From NCBI GenBank assembly GCA_945898105.1, contig CAMDHL010000072.1, positions 1 through 9,090 on the forward strand: a DNA stretch of 9,090 nucleotides, read 5' to 3'. Shown here in pieces: positions 1 to 6,387 of the stretch. Origin of the DNA: Comamonas sp. lk. Its GTDB lineage: Bacteria; Pseudomonadota; Gammaproteobacteria; Burkholderiales; Burkholderiaceae_C. Each line of letters begins with the position of its first letter. Position 1 is the first letter of the stretch. The translations under genes were made by a program, and so were the position numbers. The notes beneath the pieces are model-generated. The model had not been told where the DNA came from and searched no databases. It was given only the letters and a program-made list of their open reading frames with translations.

Positions 1-826
1 CCAATCCGCGCGCATCGATTTTCTCTAGTAATTTGGTCCATAGTGCATCGGCAGCAGGCGGCACTTCGTTTTGGTATTGGATGCCCAGACCGCCGCCAAA
101 ATCGATATGTTCCAAGTGAATGCCTGCCGCTTCAATCGCCTGCACCAGGTCGAGCATGCGGTCCAGCGCGTCCAGGTAAGGTTCCTCTTCCGTGATTTGC
201 GAACCGATATGGCAGTCAATCCCCACGATGCGCAGGCCTGGTAGCGTGGCTGCGTGTTGGTAAGTCGCTAGCGTGCGCTCATGCGCGATGCCAAATTTAT
301 TGCCTTTGAGGCCGGTGGAAATATAGGGGTGGGTTTTGGGGTCCACATTTGGGTTCACACGAATGCTGATGGGTGCGCGCAAGCCCATAGACATTGCGAC
401 GGTGTTCAGGACCTCGATCTCCGCTTCACTTTCCACATTGAAGCAGCCTATGCCCGCTGCCAGCGCCTCGCGCATTTCGTGGCGGGTTTTGCCGACGCCC
501 GAAAAAATCACTTTGGCCAAGTCGCCACCTGCAGCGCGCACCCGCGCCAACTCTCCACTAGACACAATGTCAAAGCCGCACCCGGCACGCGCAAATACCT
601 GAAGCACCCCCAGCGAAGAATTGGCCTTCATGGCGTAGCAAATCTGCGCTTTGCGGCCAGCAAAACCTTTTTGGTAGGCGGCCAGGGCGCCCAACATGGC
701 GGCCTTGGAGTAAACATACAGGGGTGTGCCGTGCTCTTGTGCTAGGTTGGAAAGGGTCAACTTCTCCACCATCAGGCCGTTGTCGCCAAAGTGGAAAAAG
801 GGTGTTCCTGGCAAGGTATTGTTCAT
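1..826 (-). CDS. lysA: Diaminopimelate decarboxylase, partial (3' end outside window)
   Basis: PLP-dependent enzyme that decarboxylates meso-2,6-diaminopimelate to L-lysine, the last step of lysine synthesis in the cytoplasm. Reading leftwards from the ATG at 826-824, the frame stays open for 275 codons to the window edge. It shows the family's alanine-racemase-like barrel: YAMKAN with the expected PLP lysine K67, CGFDIVSSGEL (83-93), RVNPNVDPKTHPYI (156-169), HIGSQ (206-210) and the phosphate-binding glycine run FGGGLG (243-248). The family is usually about 415-420 residues, so roughly the last 140 are missing here, including the C-terminal beta domain with its substrate-binding Cys. The start overlaps the lptM stop as ATGA. 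No Shine-Dalgarno precedes it, so translation probably depends on coupling to lptM. Family assignment is very secure. Confidence 0.97.
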   Translation of the reverse strand, partial: MNNTLPGTPFFHFGDNGLMVEKLTLSNLAQEHGTPLYVYSKAAMLGALAAYQKGFAGRKAQICYAMKANSSLGVLQVFARAGCGFDIVSSGELARVRAAGGDLAKVIFSGVGKTRHEMREALAAGIGCFNVESEAEIEVLNTVAMSMGLRAPISIRVNPNVDPKTHPYISTGLKGNKFGIAHERTLATYQHAATLPGLRIVGIDCHIGSQITEEEPYLDALDRMLDLVQAIEAAGIHLEHIDFGGGLGIQYQNEVPPAADALWTKLLEKIDARGL

Positions 827-1008
827 GCTGCGCGGCAGCTGGACTGCCGATCCGTTATGGTGTGGCTTGTTGGAATCTGGCAAGGGCTGGTGATGAACGC
901 TGTTTTAGGCGGCAGATACAAGGGTCCTTTTTGCCCGCAGGCACAAAGTAGTACGCTGGCCGCCAGGCCGAGACACAATGCGACTGCTGATTTTTTTGTT
1001 TTTGACAT
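823..1008 (-). CDS. lptM: LPS translocon maturation chaperone LptM (YifL-type small lipoprotein)
   Basis: A 61-residue lipoprotein. A lysine-rich n-region (KTKK, 3-6) and a hydrophobic stretch (about 8-21) lead to the lipobox LCAC, with Cys24 as the predicted lipidated residue. The mature protein starts with [10 protein letters not shown] (24-33), the hallmark of the LptM/YifL family. In Escherichia coli this protein binds the LptD/LptE translocon in the outer membrane and promotes native disulfide formation in LptD. The tail after residue 34 is low in conserved features and has two further cysteines (C43, C58). The gene sits directly upstream of lysA with a 4-base ATGA overlap, an arrangement common in proteobacteria. 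Its start codon lies only 12 bases from the divergent cyaY start. The family call is strong; function in this organism is inferred from E. coli. Confidence 0.9.
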   Translation of the reverse strand: MSKTKKSAVALCLGLAASVLLCACGQKGPLYLPPKTAFITSPCQIPTSHTITDRQSSCRAA

Positions 1009-1013
1009 GGTGA
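1009..1013 (+). promoter_or_regulatory. Ribosome binding site of cyaY
   Basis: GGTGA, complementary to the 3' end of 16S rRNA, lies 7 bases before the ATG at 1021. It supports that start codon, which also gives the expected CyaY N-terminus. The site occupies the 12-base gap between the cyaY and lptM start codons. Confidence 0.55.
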
Positions 1014-1014
1014 A

Positions 1015-1020
1015 ATTGTA
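1015..1020 (-). promoter_or_regulatory. Possible -10 element for lptM-lysA, implying a leaderless transcript
   Basis: On the minus strand the bases read TACAAT, a 5-of-6 match to the sigma-70 -10 consensus. Six bases separate it from the lptM ATG, so transcription would begin at about the A of the start codon. There is no Shine-Dalgarno in the TTCACC spacer, which fits a leaderless message. No convincing -35 hexamer stands 16-18 bases upstream, inside the start of cyaY, so this is a weak call from sequence alone. Confidence 0.25.
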
Positions 1021-1350
1021 ATGACCGACCCCGAGTTCATGGATCTGGCCGAATCACTCCTGCACAGCATCGAAAGCGCTTGCGATGCGATTAACGATGA
1101 TGGTACCGCTGATATTGATAACCAACGTGTGGGTAGCATGGTGACTTTGGTTTTTGCGAACCGCAGCCAGATCATCATTAATCTGCAAAAACCATTGCAC
1201 GAGGTCTGGATGGCCTCGCGCTCGGGTGGGTACCATTTTTGCTGGCGCGAAGGCGGCTGGCAGGACACCAAAGGGCAGGGCGATTTTTTTACCTTGATTA
1301 GCAGTGATGCCAGTATTCAGGCGGGTGTGCCCTTGAAGTTTGCGCCTTGA
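1021..1350 (+). CDS. cyaY: Iron-sulfur cluster assembly protein CyaY (bacterial frataxin)
   Basis: A 109-residue cytoplasmic protein, the usual frataxin length. Bacterial frataxin binds iron weakly through an acidic ridge and modulates the IscS-IscU cysteine desulfurase/scaffold complex during Fe-S cluster assembly. Visible family features are the N-terminal acidic helix (E5, D8, E11, E18, D22, D26, D27), the beta strand ending [15 protein letters not shown] (about residues 43-57), and GGYHF (64-68), which aligns with the E. coli CyaY core as I remember it. The ATG at 1021 gives MTDPEF, matching the known start pattern, and has a GGTGA ribosome binding site. The gene is divergent from lptM. 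It is convergent with mrcA, whose stop codon begins at the very next base after the cyaY TGA. Its promoter must lie inside the lptM coding region; I could not identify it. Confidence 0.95.
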   Translation: MTDPEFMDLAESLLHSIESACDAINDDGTADIDNQRVGSMVTLVFANRSQIIINLQKPLHEVWMASRSGGYHFCWREGGWQDTKGQGDFFTLISSDASIQAGVPLKFAP

Positions 1351-3759
1351 TTAGTTCCTGAACAAATCCAAAATACTGCGTTGCTCTTCGGACTGCGTCG
1401 TGGTTCGGGGTGCGCTGGCTGCCGGCACGCTGGCTGGCGCTTTGTCTGTTGCACCTGTACCTACCGCGCCGATGCCGGTCGCCTTGGAAAACTCTTCGTA
1501 ATACCACTCGTTATTTACGCGCACGATGCCTTCGGGCGCCTCCGGTTCCATGATGGGCACGTTTTTCAAGGCGGTTTCCATGAAACTGATCCAGACCGGC
1601 AGGCTCAAGCCGCCGCCGGTTTCTTTATCGCCCAATTTGCGCGGGGCGTCGTAACCTATCCAAGTCACTGCCGTTAGCGTCGGGTGGTAGCCAGCAAACC
1701 AGGCATCCATGGAGTCGTTGGTGGTACCGGTTTTTCCGTAAATATCAGGGCGCTTAAGCGTTGCCTGGGCTTTGGCTGCCGTACCGGAGCGCGTCACCTC
1801 TTGGAGCAGACTGCTCATCATGAAGGCATTGCGTGGCTCGATGGCGATATTGGCTTCGCCCAGCACCGGTTTGACCGTTTCTACCAGCACTTTGCCGCGT
1901 TGTTCGCTAACCCGGGAAATAAGCCAAGGATTGACGCGGTAGCCCCCGTTGGCGAATACTGAGTAGCCGGTCGCCAACTGCATGGGGGTGACCGATCCTG
2001 CGCCCAGCGCTATGGTTAAGTAGGGAGGATGCTTCTCCGCATCAAAACCAAAGCGACTAATCCATTCCTGCGCATAGTGTGTGCCTATGGATTGCAGAAT
2101 CTGGATGGAGATCATGTTTTTGGATTTCGCAAGCGCCTTGCGCAGCGGCATGGGGCCTTCAAAGGTGCCGTCGTAGTTCTTTGGCTCCCAGGGTTGTCCG
2201 CCTGTAGTACCCGCGTCAAAAAACAAGGGCATGTCGTTGATTACCGTGGTGGGCGTGAATCCTTTGTCCAAAGCCGCTGAATAGATAAAGGGCTTGAAGC
2301 TCGAACCCGGTTGGCGCCAGGCCTGGGTGACATGGTTGAACTTGTTCTTTCCATAGTCAAAACCGCCAACTAGCGCTTTGATCGCACCGTCGCGCGGGTC
2401 CATCGCCAGAAAAGCGCCTTCCACCTCCGGTAGTTGAGTGATTTCCCAGCCGCCTTTGGCGGTTTTAGATACTCGGATGATGGCTCCTGGGCGAATCCTG
2501 ATGTTGGGTGCTGATTTATCGGAAAGGCCGGATAGTGCAGGTTTCAAACCCTCTCCCGTTACTTCAACGACTTCCCCAGCTTGGCGCTGGGCCATCACTC
2601 GCTTGGCGTCCGCCTGCAGTACCACCGCGGCCAACACATCGCCGTTGTCAGGATGCTCGTCCAGCGCCTCGTCAATCGCATCTTCCAATTCCTGGGCATC
2701 GCTCGGCAAGGTAATGAACTTCTCTGGCCCCCGATAGACCTGGCGCCGCTCAAAATCCATGATGCCGCGCCGCAAAGCCTTATAAGCGGCCTCCTGCTGC
2801 GAGCTGATAACAGTTGTAACTACGTCCAAGCCGCGGGTGTAAGTGGCATCGCCATATTGGTCGAACATCAACTGGCGCACCATTTCAGATACATATTCGG
2901 CATGCACCAACTGGGGACGATTCGCCGCAGACTGAATATGCAGGACTTGCGCCTTGGCAGTTTGCGCCTCCTGCGCAGTAATGAACCCATTGTCCAGCAT
3001 CCGCTCGATGATGTATTGCTGGCGAATACGCGCACGTCTTGGATTTTTGATCGGGTTATAGGCCGAGGGCGCCTTGGGTAATCCCGCCAGCATTGCCGCT
3101 TCAGCGATGGTGATATTTTTCAGTGGTTTTCCAAAATAGGTTTCACATGCGGCGGCGAACCCGTAAGCCCGATTTCCCAGATAAATCTGGTTCATGTAAA
3201 TCTCAAGAATCTGGTCTTTGCTTAGGTTGTGCTCAAGCTTGAAAGTGAGCAGCACTTCATAGATCTTTCGTGTGAACGTCTTCTCCGAGGAGAGATATAC
3301 ATTACGCGCCACCTGCATGGTGATGGTCGATGCGCCTTGGCTTTTTGAGCGCCCCACGTTAGCCGCCGCGGCGCGGACCATGCCCAGGTAGTCGATGCCG
3401 CCATGCTGAAAAAAGCGTGCATCTTCAATCGCAAGAATGGCATTCTTCATAACCAGTGGGATTTCATTGATCGGCGTGAGCGTCCGGTGCTCCTCACCAA
3501 ACTCACCGATCAAATCCCCTTCCGCTGAATAAACCCGTAAGGGCAATTTGGGGTGGTAATCCTCGAGGTCTGAAATGTCGGGCAAATTCGGGTAAGCCAG
3601 CGCCATAACGATGGCGACAAGAAAAAGCAGGGATGCGAGGCCAGCAAAGGCTAACCCGAACAAAGCCAAAAATACATAGCCCATCCAACCCCAGATAGAG
3701 CGGGGCCGCTCAACCTTTGGAGCGGGTTTTTTTGACGCGGGATCAGTCGGATCGGCCAT
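1351..3759 (-). CDS. mrcA: Penicillin-binding protein 1A (bifunctional peptidoglycan glycosyltransferase/transpeptidase)
   Basis: An 802-residue class A PBP that polymerises lipid II and cross-links the stem peptides in the periplasm. Order: a short cytoplasmic tail, one membrane anchor (about 28-55), the GT51 domain, an OB-like insert (about 310-445), then the transpeptidase. GT51 motifs are EDARFFQHGGID with catalytic E112, GASTITMQ (142-149), RKIYE (164-168) and KDQILEIYMNQIYLG (181-195). Transpeptidase motifs are SSFK (486-489, acyl-enzyme serine S486), SKN (546-548) and KTGT (676-679). All expected catalytic residues are present. The C-terminus is an Ala/Pro/Thr-rich tail (about 765-790). 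E. coli PBP1A is about 850 residues, so the length is normal. The gene diverges from pilMNOPQ, a placement shared by many gammaproteobacteria and betaproteobacteria. No clear Shine-Dalgarno precedes the ATG, but this start gives the usual short cytoplasmic tail before the anchor. Confidence 0.97.
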   Translation of the reverse strand: MADPTDPASKKPAPKVERPRSIWGWMGYVFLALFGLAFAGLASLLFLVAIVMALAYPNLPDISDLEDYHPKLPLRVYSAEGDLIGEFGEEHRTLTPINEIPLVMKNAILAIEDARFFQHGGIDYLGMVRAAAANVGRSKSQGASTITMQVARNVYLSSEKTFTRKIYEVLLTFKLEHNLSKDQILEIYMNQIYLGNRAYGFAAACETYFGKPLKNITIAEAAMLAGLPKAPSAYNPIKNPRRARIRQQYIIERMLDNGFITAQEAQTAKAQVLHIQSAANRPQLVHAEYVSEMVRQLMFDQYGDATYTRGLDVVTTVISSQQEAAYKALRRGIMDFERRQVYRGPEKFITLPSDAQELEDAIDEALDEHPDNGDVLAAVVLQADAKRVMAQRQAGEVVEVTGEGLKPALSGLSDKSAPNIRIRPGAIIRVSKTAKGGWEITQLPEVEGAFLAMDPRDGAIKALVGGFDYGKNKFNHVTQAWRQPGSSFKPFIYSAALDKGFTPTTVINDMPLFFDAGTTGGQPWEPKNYDGTFEGPMPLRKALAKSKNMISIQILQSIGTHYAQEWISRFGFDAEKHPPYLTIALGAGSVTPMQLATGYSVFANGGYRVNPWLISRVSEQRGKVLVETVKPVLGEANIAIEPRNAFMMSSLLQEVTRSGTAAKAQATLKRPDIYGKTGTTNDSMDAWFAGYHPTLTAVTWIGYDAPRKLGDKETGGGLSLPVWISFMETALKNVPIMEPEAPEGIVRVNNEWYYEEFSKATGIGAVGTGATDKAPASVPAASAPRTTTQSEEQRSILDLFRN

Positions 3760-3776
3760 GAATGCAGTGGTCTATG

Positions 3777-3784
3777 CAACGTTG
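3777..3784. repeat. Perfect 8-base palindrome CAACGTTG before mrcA
   Basis: CAACGTTG is its own reverse complement and directly abuts the hairpin at 3785-3802. It lies 17-25 bases upstream of the mrcA start codon. It could be part of an operator, but an 8-base palindrome can also occur by chance. Confidence 0.4.
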
Positions 3785-3802
3785 AAGGGTCAGCAGACCC
3801 TT
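3785..3802 (-). repeat. Perfect hairpin in the presumed mrcA leader
   Basis: AAGGGTC (3785-3791) and GACCCTT (3796-3802) are perfect inverted repeats around a 4-base loop, giving a 7-base-pair stem. It lies 25 bases upstream of the mrcA ATG and downstream of the -10 candidate at 3825-3830, so it would be in the 5' leader of the mRNA. No T-run follows on either strand, so it does not look like an intrinsic terminator. A protein operator or an mRNA stability element are both possible. Confidence 0.5.
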
Positions 3803-3824
3803 GAGTCCACCGCAAAAAGGTCGA

Positions 3825-3830
3825 AATATA
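3825..3830 (-). promoter_or_regulatory. Possible -10 element for mrcA
   Basis: The minus strand reads TATATT, a 5-of-6 match to the -10 consensus. It would give a leader of about 58 bases containing the hairpin. No good -35 hexamer stands 16-19 bases upstream and the extended -10 TG is one base out of place, so confidence is low. Confidence 0.25.
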
Positions 3831-3917
3831 CGCAGTCGAAGCCGGTTGCGAGCCGCATTTTTGACCGAATAAGTGCCTATGGTATCGCAGGACCGTTTGC
3901 CACAAAAAAGCAAATAA

Positions 3918-3976
3918 CATTAAAACTAATCAAATTTAATGGTAATATCAATAAACATTACATAAAAACCATTAAA
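3918..3976. repeat. Three CATTAAA boxes upstream of pilM (candidate operator)
   Basis: The heptamer occurs directly at 3918-3924, inverted (TTTAATG) at 3935-3941, and directly at 3970-3976. The second and third copies extend to an 8-base perfect inverted repeat, TTTAATGG (3935-3942) and CCATTAAA (3969-3976), with centres 34 bases apart. The two direct copies are 52 bases apart, close to five helical turns. The block is very AT-rich, which raises the odds of chance repeats, but C and G are scarce there. The sites could bind a regulator of the pilus operon; none is identified. Confidence 0.4.
3920..3948 (+). promoter_or_regulatory. Weak sigma-70 promoter candidate for pilMNOPQ
   Basis: TTAAAA (3920-3925) and TAATAT (3943-3948) each match 4 of 6 consensus bases and are separated by the optimal 17 bases. 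Transcription would start near 3955, giving a leader of about 46 bases. The first CATTAAA box overlaps the -35 and the inverted box lies in the spacer, where a bound protein would interfere with polymerase. In so AT-rich a stretch such matches are easy to find, so this is tentative. Confidence 0.25.
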
Positions 3977-3987
3977 AATTCAAAGGT

Positions 3988-3992
3988 AAAGG
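3988..3992 (+). promoter_or_regulatory. Ribosome binding site deciding the pilM GTG start
   Basis: AAAGG lies 8 bases before the GTG at 4001. An in-frame TAA at 3995-3997 rules out any earlier start, and the conserved N-terminal actin-fold strand begins at residue 14, so GTG is the start. Confidence 0.6.
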
Positions 3993-4000
3993 TATAAATT

Positions 4001-5074
4001 GTGGGTATCAAGTCATACTTCGGCCGAAATCAAGACGCCTTGATCGGGTTGGACATAAGCAGTTGGGGCATCAAAGTGGTTGCTCTGAGCGGCTCTATGG
4101 ACAGTCCGGCGGTGGAGACTATGGACAGTGTTTACCTTTCGCCAGGCTGTGTTGTGGAGGGCAATATCGTCAAGATGGCTGAAGTGGCCAAAGTACTGCA
4201 AGCACTGTTACAGAAAAACAAAATCAAAGCGAAAAAGGCGGCCTTAGCGCTGCCTTCGTCGTCTGTCATCACAAAAAAAATCATGGTGCGGGCAGACCTT
4301 AAACCCCAGGAAATGGAAATGCAAGTCGAGGAAGAGGCACGCCAATACATACCATTTCCCCTTGATGAGGTTAGTCTTGATTTCTACAACATCGGGCCCA
4401 ATCCCCAGCGGGAAGATATGGTCGATGTGATTATTGCGGCTGCGCGTCGTGAACGTGTTGAAGCGGCGCAGGAACTGGCCGAAGCCGTGGGACTTGAGGC
4501 GGCCGTCGTAGATGTGCAATCCTATTCGTTGCGCCTTGCCTTGAAGCGTGTCTCGGACATCCATTTACCTGGACAGGATAACGCGCTGGTGATGTTGATC
4601 AAAGTGGGCGCTCATCGCACTTTGATGCAACTTGCGGTTGGCGATGAAATTGTCTATGAACGTGACCAAAGTATTGGCGGTAATCTATTGACGCAACGTA
4701 TTGCGAGCCATTATGGAATGAGTGTGGCGCAAGCTGAAGACAAAAAAGTATCGGGACATCAAGATCCAGATTTCGAAGCTGTGGTGCTGAAGTCCTACAA
4801 AGAAAATATCACTGTGATGCTCGACCGTGGCATGCAGTTTCTCTATAACAGTACCCCCTACAGTACTGTCAATCAAATATTTCTTGCCGGCGGTGGAGCC
4901 ATGGTGTCTGGTTTGCCCGAGGCTGTTTCCAGTGTCTTACACACACCCTGTTCGCTAATCAACCCGTTCGAGGGCATGCGAATTGACCCTCAAATCCGAC
5001 GCAACATCAAATTGCAGGACGCGCCCCTTTTCCTTACCGCTTGCGGACTTGCTTTGCGCCAGTTCACCCCATGA
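4001..5074 (+). CDS. pilM: Type IV pilus assembly protein PilM (actin-like ATPase-fold)
   Basis: A 357-residue cytoplasmic protein with the FtsA/actin-like fold. PilM binds the N-terminal tail of PilN and links the inner-membrane alignment complex to the pilus motors. Visible features are the phosphate-1 strand LIGLDISSWGIKVVALS (14-30), the QYIPFPLDEVSLDFY segment (115-129), YERDQSIGGNLLTQ (219-232), the adenosine-side glycine motif FLAGGGAMVSGLP (294-306), NPFEGM (321-326) and the C-terminal ACGLALR (347-353). At the phosphate-2 strand the usual Asp (VDIGA-like) is replaced by Lys201 in IKVGA. Length is typical for PilM. It is the first gene of the operon, starts with GTG, and its TGA overlaps the pilN ATG. 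Family assignment is secure; whether nucleotide binding is normal is uncertain. Confidence 0.96.
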   Translation: MGIKSYFGRNQDALIGLDISSWGIKVVALSGSMDSPAVETMDSVYLSPGCVVEGNIVKMAEVAKVLQALLQKNKIKAKKAALALPSSSVITKKIMVRADLKPQEMEMQVEEEARQYIPFPLDEVSLDFYNIGPNPQREDMVDVIIAAARRERVEAAQELAEAVGLEAAVVDVQSYSLRLALKRVSDIHLPGQDNALVMLIKVGAHRTLMQLAVGDEIVYERDQSIGGNLLTQRIASHYGMSVAQAEDKKVSGHQDPDFEAVVLKSYKENITVMLDRGMQFLYNSTPYSTVNQIFLAGGGAMVSGLPEAVSSVLHTPCSLINPFEGMRIDPQIRRNIKLQDAPLFLTACGLALRQFTP

Positions 5075-5700
5075 TTTATTTCAATCTTCTGCCACACCGG
5101 GAGGCAATGCACGCCTTACAACGCGACCAATTCAATAAATCTATGATTTTGGCTGCCATTTTGGCCTGCGTTACAGCATTTGCAATTTATGGAGCTGTAA
5201 GTTCTTCACTCGATTCACAAAAGCAAAATCAGGATACTTTGGAGCAGGAAATCAAGCAATACGAAAAGCAGATTATCGAAATTAAAGATCTTGAAAGTCA
5301 AATCGCATCATTGCTAGCAAGGCAAAAAGCGGTGGAAGATATTCAATCAGATCGCAATTCACCTGTGCGATTGTTGTCGGAGTTGGTGAAAAACACGCCA
5401 CAAGGCGTGGTCATTACCAAGCTCTCGCAAAGAGATCAGGACATAACCATGGAGGGTATTGCCAAGTCCAATGAAACTCTCTCGGAGTTTTTGGATAACT
5501 TGGGCAAGTCAGATGGTTGGTTTAGCAAGCCCGAGTTAGTCGTTAGTTCAGCCGAGAATCTGGTTCCCGCTGGCAAGGCACAAATAGGAACCTATAAGTT
5601 CACGGTTAAGGCGACATTTATGCGCGTGGCCCAGTCAGCTTCTCCTGCCAACGCAGCAGCTTCAACACCAGCAGCTCCGCAGAGCGGCAACAAGGTTTGA
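5071..5700 (+). CDS. pilN: Type IV pilus inner-membrane protein PilN
   Basis: A 209-residue bitopic protein of the alignment subcomplex. The N-terminus MIYFNLLPHRE (1-11) carries the conserved INLLP-type motif that docks into PilM. It is followed by one membrane segment (about 25-46), a charged coiled coil (about 50-92) and a periplasmic ferredoxin-like domain (about 97-187) that pairs with PilO. The tail (190-206) is Ala/Ser/Pro-rich. The chosen ATG at 5071 overlaps the pilM stop as ATGA. An in-frame TTG at 5041 would add ten residues before the conserved motif and is rejected. No Shine-Dalgarno is evident before the ATG, so translation is probably coupled to pilM. The coding sequence looks somewhat more AT-rich than pilM by eye. 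Confidence 0.95.
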   Translation: MIYFNLLPHREAMHALQRDQFNKSMILAAILACVTAFAIYGAVSSSLDSQKQNQDTLEQEIKQYEKQIIEIKDLESQIASLLARQKAVEDIQSDRNSPVRLLSELVKNTPQGVVITKLSQRDQDITMEGIAKSNETLSEFLDNLGKSDGWFSKPELVVSSAENLVPAGKAQIGTYKFTVKATFMRVAQSASPANAAASTPAAPQSGNKV

Positions 5701-5720
5701 AGGCACGCCAATTACCCACG

Positions 5721-5726
5721 AAAAGG
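5721..5726 (+). promoter_or_regulatory. Ribosome binding site of pilO
   Basis: AAAAGG lies 10 bases before the ATG at 5737, within the 36-base pilN-pilO gap. It gives pilO an independent start at the only junction in the operon without a stop/start overlap. The gap contains no hairpin that I can see. Confidence 0.5.
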
Positions 5727-5736
5727 TATCCAAAAA

Positions 5737-6387
5737 ATGAAAAGACCAGATATTGCAACTTGGGTGTCGAACGCCGCCGGCCAGTTCAGTAGCTTGGACA
5801 GGGGCGATCCATCGGCCTGGCCGTTGATTCCGCGTTTGTTTGTCCTACTATTTGTTTATTCCGTAACGCTGGCAGTTTTATGGTTCTATCCGTTAAGCGA
5901 ATTTTCTGATGAGTTGGATAAATTGACGGAGCGTCAAGTAACCCTGCAGGCTGAATTCACGGATAAATTGGGGAAGTCAGCGAGTCTGCAATTACTCAAA
6001 AAGCAACGGGATGCAGTGGCTGTGACGGTGGAAGGACTGGAAAAGCAATTGCCCAATCGTGCCGAAATGTCTGGACTACTGCTAAATGTTAGCCAAATGG
6101 GTATCAGCCGCAATTTACAAACGGAACTTTTTCAACCGGATCCGGTCGTTTTCAAGCCCTATTACGCAGTTATTCCGGTGACCTACAAAGCGACGGGCCG
6201 ATTCCACGACTTTGCCAAATTTGCTTCCGATGTCGCAGAGTTACCGCGCATTGTTAACTTAAGCAATATCGGTATTTCACCAAAAGCCGATGGGACATTG
6301 TCTTTTGAAGTCACGGTGAAGACTTATCGCTATCTGGATTCCGCTGAAGTTACTGTGCAGGCGAAAAACGCAAAGGTTAGCAAATGA
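5737..6387 (+). CDS. pilO: Type IV pilus inner-membrane protein PilO
   Basis: A 216-residue bitopic inner-membrane protein that heterodimerises with PilN and contacts the PilP lipoprotein in the periplasm, aligning the pilus machine. It has a cytoplasmic N-terminus (1-32), a membrane helix (about 33-51), a coiled coil (about 56-105) and the conserved periplasmic core. The core includes QLPNRAEMSGLL (104-115), the YYAVIPVTY strand (142-150) and the GRFHDFAKFASDVAELPRIV helix region (154-173). Length and order match the family. It starts 36 bases after pilN and its TGA overlaps the pilP ATG by ATGA, so pilO and pilP are probably coupled. Confidence 0.96.
   Translation: MKRPDIATWVSNAAGQFSSLDRGDPSAWPLIPRLFVLLFVYSVTLAVLWFYPLSEFSDELDKLTERQVTLQAEFTDKLGKSASLQLLKKQRDAVAVTVEGLEKQLPNRAEMSGLLLNVSQMGISRNLQTELFQPDPVVFKPYYAVIPVTYKATGRFHDFAKFASDVAELPRIVNLSNIGISPKADGTLSFEVTVKTYRYLDSAEVTVQAKNAKVSK

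Larger units (their letters stand above)
3760..4000. promoter_or_regulatory. Divergent mrcA / pilMNOPQ intergenic control region
   Basis: This 241-base stretch is the only sizeable intergenic region in the window and must serve both directions. The mrcA-proximal half has ordinary composition and holds a palindrome, a hairpin and a possible minus-strand -10 element. The last 100 bases (3901-4000) are 81% A+T (19 G or C) and hold three CATTAAA boxes, a weak promoter candidate and the pilM ribosome binding site. No sigma-54 promoter pattern (GG and GC 10 bases apart in the right context) was seen. The open frame across it on the plus strand (3758-3997) has no ribosome binding site and no family resemblance, so I treat the region as non-coding. 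Confidence 0.75.

Noticed and set aside
281..745. A 154-codon plus-strand open frame opposite lysA
   Set aside because: It is antisense to an unmistakable lysA. Its translation shows no family motif and there is no ribosome binding site.
991..1004. A T-rich run (TTTTTTTGTTTTT) considered as a terminator tail
   Set aside because: No GC-rich hairpin precedes it on the plus strand. It is simply the complement of the lysine codons in the LptM signal peptide.
1002..1007. A perfect TTGACA hexamer on the plus strand before cyaY, read as a -35 box
   Set aside because: At the right spacing the bases are CCGACC-like, within cyaY, with no -10 match. Transcription from it would begin inside the gene. 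It is probably chance within the lptM start codon region.
2581..3081. A 166-codon plus-strand open frame opposite mrcA
   Set aside because: It lies wholly within the mrcA coding region, whose motifs run intact through it. The translation resembles nothing I recognise.
3881..3905. A GG...GC pattern before pilM considered as a sigma-54 promoter
   Set aside because: The GG and GC pairs are 7 or 16 bases apart rather than the required 10, and the flanking bases do not fit the consensus.
3758..3997. A 79-codon plus-strand open frame filling the mrcA-pilM gap
   Set aside because: It starts inside the mrcA start codon region, has no ribosome binding site and no recognisable domain. Its lysine/asparagine-rich end only reflects the AT-rich block.
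5041..5070. An upstream TTG start for pilN
   Set aside because: It would add ten residues translated from the end of pilM before the conserved FNLLPHRE motif. The ATG at 5071 gives the family N-terminus and an ATGA overlap.
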